Shown: positions 27,006-34,584 of the stretch, in pieces
Position numbering within the stretch: position 1 is the stretch's first letter
Layout: the number at the start of each line of letters is the position of its first letter
From: Beggiatoa alba B18LD
Lineage (GTDB): Bacteria; Pseudomonadota; Gammaproteobacteria; Beggiatoales; Beggiatoaceae
Assembly: GCF_000245015.1 (NCBI RefSeq)
Contig: NZ_JH600070.1
Location: 3,616,684 to 3,680,683 of the forward strand
DNA length: 64,000 bases
Direction of reading: 5' to 3'
Notes under the pieces: generated by a model
Seen by the model: only the letters and a program-made list of their open reading frames with translations
What the model was told of the DNA's origin: nothing
Database searches by the model: none
Translations under genes and position numbers: made by a program

Positions 27006-27374
27006 ATGTATGTTTTAGGGATTAATGCTTATCATGGAGATGCATCTGCTTGTTTACTCCATGAAGGGCAACTCCTCGCCGCTGCTGAAGAAGAACGATT
27101 TTTACGCATCAAACACTGGGCAGGCTTTCCCGCTGAAGCAATTCGCTACTGCTTACAAGTCGCAGGTATCACCCTCGAACAAGTTGAACACATTGCTATT
27201 AATCGTGACCCGAAAGCGAATTTCTGGCGCAAAGTGCTTTACACGCTTAAAAAACGCCCAGAATTAAGCCTTATCCTTGACCGTTTAAAAAACGCCAAAC
27301 AATGGCAAAGCATTGAAAGCGATTTAAAACAAGCCTTTCCCAAACATCATATTCATGCCCCGATTCACTATATA
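27006..27374 (+). pseudogene. Carbamoyltransferase, N-terminal fragment (split by an IS)
   Basis: First 123 codons of a NodU/CmcH-type carbamoyltransferase: VLGINAYHGDASACLLHEGQLLAAAEEERFLRIKH is the ATP/carbamoyl-adenylate domain start. The frame runs into the IS at 27375 and stops at 27386 (reading IEPI-stop). Joining 27374 to 28302 restores an open frame reading HYIEHHLSHLASSF, which contains the family's conserved HHLSHA-like motif, so the break is recent and exact. The intact gene would encode about 586 aa, the normal size, and would carbamoylate a sugar or polyketide-like substrate, here most likely a surface glycan. Confidence 0.93.
27371..27374. repeat. Left target-site duplication of the IS (TATA)
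   Basis: TATA at 27371-27374 is repeated directly at 28298-28301 on the other side of the element. Because the sequence is palindromic, a 2-bp TA duplication with slightly longer inverted ends is also possible. Confidence 0.75.
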
Positions 27375-28297
27375 GAACCTATTTGAAGTCTAAGATAAAA
27401 TGTAAAAGATGAAAAAACAAAACAAAAAGAGTCCTTACACAAGTAGCCTAACAGATGCAGAATGGGCAGTGGTTGAACCCCTCTTAAATGCGTTATTGCC
27501 CAAAAAAAAGCTTACCTGTCCGCATAAATGGGGCTATCGCCTGCTATTTGATGCAATGCTTTATCAGCTCAAAAATGGCTGCCATTGGGGCGACCTTCCT
27601 AAAGACTTCCCTCCCTATTCAACGGTTTATTGGCATTATAAACAATGGCGGGCTTCGGGAGTTATCGATAAACTGATGATAGGCTTACATGAAAATGCCC
27701 GCACGCAATCAAAAAAAACGCTCAATATACAAGCCTAATCATAGTAGATTCCCAAGCGGTGAAAAATACTTGTCTGGCGAGTCGTCAAAGTAAAGGCTTC
27801 TGCTTTTACAAAGCTACCAATGGAATTAAAAGACACTTAGCCGTTGATAGTTTAGGCTTGCCCTTGTTTACACGCTGTACAAAAGCCAATATCAATGATG
27901 ACCTAGGATTGATTGAGCTGTTCAAGGAGAATATCGATTACTTCAGGAACAAACCTTTAGAGATGCCTAAAACGACAATTCTCTTGGATAATGGCTATCA
28001 TCCTGTGCGTATTCAGGAAGCGTTAGAAAAAATTTATCCTGATATTCTGAGTAAAATCCAGTTTGAGTTATCTCCCAAGCCCAATAAGCAAGAAAAGTTA
28101 GCACAAGGTAAGACAGGCTTTGTACCTGTTAAAGCAAGATGGGTAGTAGAACGTTCTAATGCTTGGGTTGAGCGATGTAAGTCCTTAGTTAAGAACTTTG
28201 AACGGACTCTTGAGAATGCTAATGCTAAACTGAAACTGTGTTTTATCAGACTCATGATTAAACGAATCGCTTCTTTTTAAACATTTCAAATCGGTTC
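27375..28297 (+). mobile_element. IS5-family insertion sequence, 923 bp (IS427-like group)
   Basis: Bounded by imperfect terminal inverted repeats GAACCTATTTGAAGT (left) and its complement-side partner GAACCGATTTGAAAT (13 of 15 identical), flanked by direct TATA repeats. It contains a two-frame transposase with a slippery A run and DDE residues. Its removal together with one TATA (927 bp, divisible by three) restores the carbamoyltransferase frame. Size, frame structure and TA-type target fit the IS427 group of IS5. No second copy is in the window. Confidence 0.92.
27409..28280 (+). CDS. IS5-family transposase, two frames joined by -1 frameshifting
   Basis: Frame A (27409-27738, 109 aa) is the DUF4096 N-terminal domain (LTDAEWAVVEPLLNALLP and LPKDFPPYSTVYWHYKQWR). 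Frame B, open through 28280, carries the catalytic DDE domain: Asp in LIIVDSQAVKNT, Asp in TILLDNGYHPV and Glu in RWVVERSNAWVERCKS. The frames overlap in the -1 direction across eight A (27711-27718), where A-AAA-AAA (27711-27717) is a classical slippery heptamer. Slippage there gives one 290-aa product. All three DDE residues are intact, so the element may still be active. Confidence 0.9.
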
Positions 28298-28301
28298 TAT
28301 A

Positions 28302-29693
28302 GAACACCATCTTTCTCATCTCGCCTCCTCCTTTTTCGTCTCAAGTTATCAAGATGCGGTCTTAGTCTCTGTTGATGGTTTCGGCGACTTTGCCAGTGCT
28401 GCGTGGGGCATTGGAGAAGGGACAAAGATAAATATTGACGGAAAAGTTTATTTTCCCCATTCACTTGGCATGTTTTACCAAGCCATGACCCAATATTTAG
28501 GTTTCCCAAACTATGGCGATGAATACAAAGTCATGGGTTTAGCCCCTTATGGTGAACCACGTTATTTAAAAGAATTAAGACAATTAGTTAAATGTCAAAC
28601 AGATGGCAGTTTTAAACTTGATTTGACATATTTTCGACATGCCACCGAAAAAGTCGAATACGAATGGCTCAACTGCTCTCCCAAAGTGGGCATACTTTAT
28701 ACCCCTGCTTTAGAAGACTTATTAGGTAAAGCCCGTCAAGCTAACGAGCCACTCACACAAGCGCATAAAGACCTTGCCCGCTCCACCCAAGCTATTTACG
28801 AAGAAGCCTTATTTCACCTACTTACAACGCTACACACTCGTTACCAACGCGATAAACTCTGTCTAGCAGGCGGATGTGCCATGAACTCTGTAGCGAATGG
28901 CAAAATTTACCAAAACACCCCTTTCAAAAAAATGTACGCCCAAGCTGCCCCTGGTGATGCGGGCGGTGCAATTGGCGCAGCTTACGTCGCATGGCATCAA
29001 CAACAGCCCGCAAATCAATCCCCAACATCTGTATTTACCATGAATCATGCCTACTGGGGACCTGAATTTACAGATAATGATTTCAAAAAATTATTGGATA
29101 CCAAACAAGTTGAACTTTCAACAGCTGATTGTCATATTCAATACTTGACCGATGAACAACAACTCTGCGAAAAAACCGCAACCGCCATTGCAGAAGGGAA
29201 AGTCATCGGCTGGTTTCAAGGGCGGATGGAATGGGGACCGCGTGCATTAGGTAATCGTTCTATTCTCGGCGACCCGCGCCGCCATGATATGAAAGACATT
29301 TTAAATCATAAAATTAAACGTCGTGAATCCTTCCGCCCCTTTGCCCCTGCCATTCTGCGAGAGTCAGTGCTCGACTGGTTCGAAACAGATGACGATGTGC
29401 CTTTTATGATGAAAGTCTTCAGCATTCGTCCACAAAAACGCGCAGAAATTCCTGCAGTTACCCATGTAGATGGTTCAGGGCGTTTACAAACGGTAGAACA
29501 ACAAACCAATCCACTTTACTATCAGCTGATTCAACAGTTTCAACAACAAACAGGCGTTCCTATTGTTTTAAATACATCTTTTAATGAAAATGAACCCGTT
29601 GTTTGTCGCCCTGAAGAGGCACTTGATTGTTTCTTAAGAACAAAAATGGATGTGCTCGTGTTAGGACACTACCTAATCACTCGCCAAGCATAA
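28302..29693 (+). pseudogene. Carbamoyltransferase, C-terminal fragment
   Basis: The remaining 463 codons of the interrupted gene, in the same frame as the N-terminal part. It begins EHHLSHLASSF directly at the right IS junction, and contains VSVDGFGDFASAAWG, the AGGCAMNSVANGKI motif of the Kae1-like ATPase fold, FQGRMEWGPRALGNRSILGDPR and the C-terminal RPFAPAILRES region. No other disabling change is visible. An ATG at 28470 could start a 407-aa protein lacking the N-terminal nucleotide-binding lobe, which would not be expected to be active alone. Confidence 0.92.
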
Positions 29694-29784
29694 ACAATTA
29701 TCATCGGTCTGAATGACACTCATCATATGAGACCTTATACCCTATAACACTTGCAAAGCGACAACAGACAGCCTAATAAAGCCC

Positions 29785-30456
29785 ATGATTCCTCGTACAC
29801 TTCGCCAACTCTATTACACACTTGCCCGCTACCCGATGAAAATAAACGGGTTAATTTATAAACACTTTCGTTGCCCCTCACACGGCTTAAAAGTCCAATT
29901 AGGGCCAGGGCGCGGAAAATATTTAGAGGGCTGGCTTAATTTAGATGCCAATCTAATCAGTGCTAAATTAGACGTATGGGCAGACTTACGCGACCCGCTC
30001 CCCTTTAAAGACAATGCGGTTGATGTCTTATTTTCTAACCATGTGATAGAACACCTACCCGACCCCCATATTCCCCAACATTTTGCCGAACTTTTTCGCG
30101 TAATTCGTGCTGGCGGTGGCATTCGTGTCGGCGTTCCTCACTTAGGTAATGCTTGTCGGAAATATGTAGAAGGCGATAGTACATGGTTTATCGATTATCC
30201 TGATAAACGGGAGAGCTTAGGCGGGCGTTTTATTAACTTTATTTTTTGTCGTAGCGAACATTTAACCGCTTTTGACGAAACCTATTTATGTGAACTCATC
30301 AAACAAGCAGGCTTTGTTGACATACAAATTTGTATGCCTACACGCACCACCAGCTTGCAAGATTTAGGGGTTGGTGAAAATGTGTTTGCTAAAGAATTCG
30401 AATCAGATTTTGTAACACCGCATACTTTGACAGTAGAAGCGCGGAAACCGCTATAA
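29785..30456 (+). CDS. SAM-dependent methyltransferase (class I)
   Basis: A 223-aa protein with a methyltransferase fold: VQLGPGRGKYLEGWLNLD (SAM-binding GxGxG-like loop), KLDVWADLRDPLPFKDNAVDVLFSNHVIEHL and the following HFAELFRVIRAGGGIRVGVPHL are typical of the Methyltransf_11-like group found in glycan loci. The acceptor cannot be told; a sugar of the surface polysaccharide is likely from context. It starts 91 nt after the carbamoyltransferase stop and 31 nt before the next glycosyltransferase gene. Confidence 0.85.
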   Translation: MIPRTLRQLYYTLARYPMKINGLIYKHFRCPSHGLKVQLGPGRGKYLEGWLNLDANLISAKLDVWADLRDPLPFKDNAVDVLFSNHVIEHLPDPHIPQHFAELFRVIRAGGGIRVGVPHLGNACRKYVEGDSTWFIDYPDKRESLGGRFINFIFCRSEHLTAFDETYLCELIKQAGFVDIQICMPTRTTSLQDLGVGENVFAKEFESDFVTPHTLTVEARKPL

Positions 30457-30487
30457 AAATAATATTTATAATTAAAAAAAGAACGCC

Positions 30488-31678
30488 ATGAAAATTCTCA
30501 TCCACGATTACGCAGGACATCCCTTTCAAGTACAACTCAGTCGCGCTCTTGCACAACGTGGCTATACCATTATCCACGCCTATTGCGCAACCGTTGAAGG
30601 CGCAAAAGGCAATTTGCAACAACAAGCCGATGACCCACAAACCTTGCGTATTGTTCCATTAAAAACCACGCAAGCCATTCAAAAATACAATTTTGTTAAA
30701 CGTTGGCAACAAGAACGAGAATATGGGCACGTATTAGCGCAATTAATCCGCAATGAACAACCAACCATCGTTTTATCTGCCAATACGCCATTAGAAGCCC
30801 TAGCTATTGCGCAACAGTGTGTTAAACAAAGCAATAGCCGTTTTATTTTCTGGGTACAAGATTTAAATGGTTTCGCAACCTACAAGATTTTAAAGCAAAA
30901 ACTGCCCGTTGTTGGTGGGTTAATTGGCAAATATTACATGTGGCTAGAAAAACGCTTACTACAGCGTAGCGATGCAGTCATTGTAATTAGTGAAGATTTT
31001 CTGCCCGCACTTGCTGACTATGCGGGACAACATCCTAATGCGCATGTTATTCCCAACTGGGCACCGCTTAACGAATTAATTCCTACGACAAAACGTAATT
31101 CGTGGTCAATCGAGCAAGCCTTAGCGGATAAAACCGTGTTTTTATACGCGGGAATGCTGGGATTTAAACACAATCCACAATTATTGCTAGCACTGGCGCA
31201 ACATTTTCAACCACATCCTGATGTTGTTATCGTTGTGATTTCTCAAGGAATTGGCGCGGATTGGCTAAAAACACATGGGGCTAGCTTAAATAATCTAAAA
31301 ATTCTCCCCTTTCAACCCTTTGAACAAATGTCGGCTGTTTTATCCAGCGCAGATGTATTAATGGCGATTTTAGAGCCTGATGCGGCTATTTATTCCGTCC
31401 CATCAAAAATTCTAAGTTATGTCTGTATCGGTAAACCACTACTTGTCGCTGTTCCTGATAATAATTTAGGCGCGAAAATTGTTAATCAGTCGCAATGTGG
31501 TAAAACCGTTCATCCAAACGATGAACAAAGTTTTATCCAACAGGCGCAAGCCCTATTAGATAATCCCATAGAACGAGAAAACATGGGCAACAATGCACGT
31601 CACTATGCACAACAGCATTTTGCAATTGATGCAATCAGCGAACAATTTTTAAAAATTTTCAAGCAATTAGGAGAGTAA
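30488..31678 (+). CDS. Family 4 glycosyltransferase (WbuB/WcaI-like)
   Basis: A 396-aa GT-B enzyme. The N-terminal half has HDYAGHPFQVQLSRALAQRGY (acceptor domain with the conserved HPF segment), and the C-terminal half has the donor site FLYAGMLGFKHNPQLLLAL, the E-x7-E-like LEPDAAIYSVPSKILSYVCIGKPLLVAVP and the terminal helix. It resembles WbuB-type enzymes that add GalNAc or fucosamine-like sugars in O-antigen synthesis. It sits in a run of surface-glycan genes and ends 4 nt before the epimerase gene. Confidence 0.87.
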   Translation: MKILIHDYAGHPFQVQLSRALAQRGYTIIHAYCATVEGAKGNLQQQADDPQTLRIVPLKTTQAIQKYNFVKRWQQEREYGHVLAQLIRNEQPTIVLSANTPLEALAIAQQCVKQSNSRFIFWVQDLNGFATYKILKQKLPVVGGLIGKYYMWLEKRLLQRSDAVIVISEDFLPALADYAGQHPNAHVIPNWAPLNELIPTTKRNSWSIEQALADKTVFLYAGMLGFKHNPQLLLALAQHFQPHPDVVIVVISQGIGADWLKTHGASLNNLKILPFQPFEQMSAVLSSADVLMAILEPDAAIYSVPSKILSYVCIGKPLLVAVPDNNLGAKIVNQSQCGKTVHPNDEQSFIQQAQALLDNPIERENMGNNARHYAQQHFAIDAISEQFLKIFKQLGE

Positions 31679-31682
31679 GAGT

Positions 31683-32657
31683 ATGCAAAAAACCGCATTA
31701 GTCTGTGGTGCTGGTGGATTTATTGGCAGTCACTTAGTCAAACGTTTAAAACGTGAGGGCTTTTGGGTACGTGGGGTTGATTTAAAATATCCCCAATTTG
31801 CACCAACAGAAGCCGATGATTTTCTAGTCGCGGATTTACGTGACCCCGTGAATTGTCGCGCAGTGGTTGATAGAGGTTTTGATGAAGTTTATCAACTCGC
31901 CGCAGATATGGGCGGAGCAGGATTTGTCTTTACAGGGGAAAATGATGCCGACATTATGCATAATTCAGCATTAATTAATTTAAATATGCTCGATGCGTGT
32001 TATAAACGTAATGTTAAACGGATTTTTTACTCTTCTTCCGCATGTATTTATCCTGAATATAATCAACTTAATCCTGATGACCCCAAGACTTCTGAAGAAT
32101 CCGCTTACCCTGCCGCACCTGATAGCGAATATGGTTGGGAAAAATTATTCAGTGAACGGCTATATCTAACTTATCAACGCAATCATGGCTTAACGGTACG
32201 GGTCGCCCGTTACCATAATATTTTTGGCCCTGAAGGTTCATGGCGTGATGGACGCGAAAAAGCCCCCGCTGCGCTGTGTCGTAAAGTGGCTGAAGTTGCC
32301 GACGGTGGAACAATAGAAATTTGGGGCGATGGCAAACAAACCCGTTCATTTTTATATGTTGATGAATGTTTAGAAGGAACTTTGCGTTTAATGCGTTCGG
32401 ATTGGACGGGACCTGTTAATATTGGTTCTGAAGAAATGGTTTCTATTAATCAGCTTGCACAGATTATTATGGAAATTGCAGGAAAACAGGTAAACTTAAA
32501 GCATATTCCAGGTCCGTTAGGTGTGCGGGGACGAAATTCTGATAATCATCTGATTATGCAGAAACTGGGCTGGAAACCAACAGAATCATTAAAAACAGGG
32601 TTAGCAAAAACTTATCCTTGGATTCAAGCACAAGTTGATGCATTGAAGAAAAAATAA
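31683..32657 (+). CDS. NAD-dependent epimerase resembling GDP-mannose 3,5-epimerase
   Basis: A 324-aa extended short-chain dehydrogenase. ALVCGAGGFIGSHLVKRLK is the NAD-binding glycine loop; the catalytic Ser region FYSSSACIYPEY and YGWEKLFSERL supply the S and YxxxK. The stretch LAADMGGAGFVFTGENDADIMHNSALINLNML and the cysteine in SSACIYP are hallmark features of GDP-mannose 3,5-epimerase, known mainly from plant ascorbate synthesis and from some bacteria making GDP-L-galactose or related sugars. It probably feeds a GDP-sugar into the neighbouring glycosyltransferases. The assignment to this subfamily is strong but substrate is inferred. Confidence 0.87.
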   Translation: MQKTALVCGAGGFIGSHLVKRLKREGFWVRGVDLKYPQFAPTEADDFLVADLRDPVNCRAVVDRGFDEVYQLAADMGGAGFVFTGENDADIMHNSALINLNMLDACYKRNVKRIFYSSSACIYPEYNQLNPDDPKTSEESAYPAAPDSEYGWEKLFSERLYLTYQRNHGLTVRVARYHNIFGPEGSWRDGREKAPAALCRKVAEVADGGTIEIWGDGKQTRSFLYVDECLEGTLRLMRSDWTGPVNIGSEEMVSINQLAQIIMEIAGKQVNLKHIPGPLGVRGRNSDNHLIMQKLGWKPTESLKTGLAKTYPWIQAQVDALKKK

Positions 32658-32697
32658 TAACGAGTTGTTACCATTGCAATAAAAAGTGAGGGATTGA

Positions 32698-33132
32698 ATG
32701 GCATTTATTAGTGTTGCAGAACCTGATGATTTATCTAGGATTCAACGACTTTTAATCGATTGCCATCTTCCCTTTGAAGATTTAACCCCCGCTCATTTAC
32801 AACGCTTTTGGGTTGTTAAACAAGGTCTAACCTGTATTGCTTCAATCGGTTTAGAAGAATGGGGTGATATTGGACTACTACGCTCGCTTGCTGTTAGATT
32901 TCCACACAGAAATAATGATTTAGCCAGCGAATTAGTCGATATGGCAGAATTATATGCGAAAGACCAAAAACTAAAAGCCTTGTATTTATTGACAACAACC
33001 GCAGTAGCTTTTTTCAGCAAACGTCATTATCAATTAATCACACGGGAAAATTTTCCTGAAGTCTTAAAACAAACCGCAGAATTTCACAGTTTATGCCCCG
33101 CAACAGCGGTTTGTATGTGGAAACCTTTGTAA
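32698..33132 (+). CDS. GNAT acetyltransferase, ArsN2-like
   Basis: A 144-aa GNAT protein. The acetyl-CoA region is GLLRSLAVRFPHRNNDLASELVDMAE, though the usual R/Q-x-x-G-x-G/A loop is degenerate here (RFPHRNNDLASE). ALYLLTTTAVAFFSKRHYQLITR and the ending ATAVCMWKP match the ArsN2 group, described from arsenic-resistance operons. No arsenic gene is nearby; its place in the glycan run may indicate a different substrate. It starts 40 nt after the epimerase gene. Confidence 0.8.
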   Translation: MAFISVAEPDDLSRIQRLLIDCHLPFEDLTPAHLQRFWVVKQGLTCIASIGLEEWGDIGLLRSLAVRFPHRNNDLASELVDMAELYAKDQKLKALYLLTTTAVAFFSKRHYQLITRENFPEVLKQTAEFHSLCPATAVCMWKPL

Positions 33133-33160
33133 TCCTCTGTTATCTTCCTATTCCCGACCT

Positions 33161-34279
33161 ATGCCCGCGTTTTTTCCAACCTACCGTTTTTTTGACCAAT
33201 ATATTCAACTTCATACGACGCATCAACCAACACTACAACTGTTTGATGCAATGTATCGACATTTTCAATGTGATGCGCCTACAGAAACACCGATAACGGT
33301 TTACCAGATTCAAGCAGAGCCAGAACTTTGTTTGATAACTGCAACAAAAACATACACGGTTAAACACAACAGTTTATTGCCTGCCATTGCGCACGGCGTG
33401 ATTCTACGCCAAACACTTGCGAAAATTCGTAGCCATATTCTCTGCCATGCGGCTGTTTTATCCTATAATAATCAAGGTTATATTATTGTTGCGGACTCAG
33501 GTTGTGGAAAAACCACGTTAAGTTTAGCCCTTGTTAAACAAGGGTTTAAATTATTATCAGATGAAATGGTTGCGATTTCGCTGGCGACGGGAGAATTAAC
33601 ACCGTACCCACGTTGTTTATGGGTACGCACAGGGACACAAAGCGTTTTCCAACAAAATCAATGGGAATATCCTCCTCATCAAATTGTTTCTAAAAGCCAA
33701 AACCGCCAAGCTATTCAACTAACTGATGATTTATTAGGCAAAAATTGTCCACCGACTTATCTGATTGTGTTGCAAACACCGCCAACGCAACAAGAACGTT
33801 TATGTCGTGTTACCCTGCTAGAATTACCCGAGCATTTATTAGCTGAATTAGAAGAGGCTAACTGCATTGTTGCGATTACCTATAAAGAATCTAGCATTTT
33901 ACCAGTGTTACATGTTCACGAAGCCCATTTACAACGCATTTACGACATTTGTGATCAGCATGAAACTTTAATTCTAAATGTTGAACAGCAAAGCGTGAGC
34001 AAACGCCAATATCAACAATTGCCTATTTTACAAAAAACTACCAAACTCACGGGATTAATGGAGTTATTACGCGCCTTTTTAGGCGGACATCGCTCGGCTG
34101 TTTTAGAATTAGAAAACGATTATTCTCATCCTATTCATTTGCTTGCGCCGTTGACGAGGCACTTAATGCAAATAGATTGTTATCAACTGCAAGTCGGACA
34201 ACTCGCACAGATGGTGAAACTGATTCATGACTTACCCAAACTACCCGAAACAAATAGCAGTCCTTTCGCAACAAATTGA
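33161..34279 (+). CDS. HprK-like kinase associated with PqqD
   Basis: A 372-aa protein related to HPr kinase. A P-loop (ADSGCGKTTLS, residues 111-121) follows a hydrophobic strand, and FKLLSDEMVAI (about 129-139) is the second conserved segment as in HprK-related kinases; CHAAVLSYNNQGYIIV precedes them. HprK-related kinases of this kind occur with a PqqD-like protein in exopolysaccharide regions (the so-called HPr-rel systems). The PqqD gene here starts inside its end (53-bp overlap), indicating translational coupling. The nucleotidyltransferase that often completes the set is absent. It likely phosphorylates a protein or peptide; target unknown. Confidence 0.8.
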   Translation: MPAFFPTYRFFDQYIQLHTTHQPTLQLFDAMYRHFQCDAPTETPITVYQIQAEPELCLITATKTYTVKHNSLLPAIAHGVILRQTLAKIRSHILCHAAVLSYNNQGYIIVADSGCGKTTLSLALVKQGFKLLSDEMVAISLATGELTPYPRCLWVRTGTQSVFQQNQWEYPPHQIVSKSQNRQAIQLTDDLLGKNCPPTYLIVLQTPPTQQERLCRVTLLELPEHLLAELEEANCIVAITYKESSILPVLHVHEAHLQRIYDICDQHETLILNVEQQSVSKRQYQQLPILQKTTKLTGLMELLRAFLGGHRSAVLELENDYSHPIHLLAPLTRHLMQIDCYQLQVGQLAQMVKLIHDLPKLPETNSSPFATN

Positions 34280-34499
34280 CCAAGAAGTTGTTTTGCATGA
34301 CCCCCGCACGGGCAAAGTGTATATGTTAAATCCAACGGCTTCGTTAATTTGGTCGCTTTGTGATGGGGCACATAGCACAATGGATATTGTCGACACACTA
34401 CAAGCACAGTTCCGTCAAACGCCTGATAGTCTTCTCATCACAGTAGAAAAAACCATTGCTGAATTAACTGAATATGGACTTATTCAATCAGCTATCTAA
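34227..34499 (+). CDS. PqqD-family peptide-binding protein
   Basis: A 90-aa protein with the PqqD fold: QEVVLHDPRTGKVYMLNPTASLIWSLCDG (residues about 19-47; the NPTA-x-x-IW core is the PqqD signature), then TMDIVDTLQAQFR and a C-terminal helix with LTEYGLIQ. PqqD proteins present precursor peptides to modifying enzymes. No radical SAM enzyme or precursor peptide is seen nearby; instead it overlaps the HprK-like kinase gene, matching the HPr-related kinase/PqqD pairs of polysaccharide loci. It closes the plus-strand surface-glycan run. Confidence 0.87.
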   Translation: MTYPNYPKQIAVLSQQIDQEVVLHDPRTGKVYMLNPTASLIWSLCDGAHSTMDIVDTLQAQFRQTPDSLLITVEKTIAELTEYGLIQSAI

Positions 34500-34584
34500 G
34501 CTTATTTTTTAATCCATCCTCCTCAATTTTAAACAACTTTAATATATAAGTTGTTATATAGTTTTTATAAAGTGAAAATTTATT

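Noticed and set aside
28470-29693. A separate 407-aa carbamoyltransferase starting at the internal ATG
   Set aside because: The frame is continuous back to the IS junction and joins exactly to the upstream fragment, so it is part of one broken gene.
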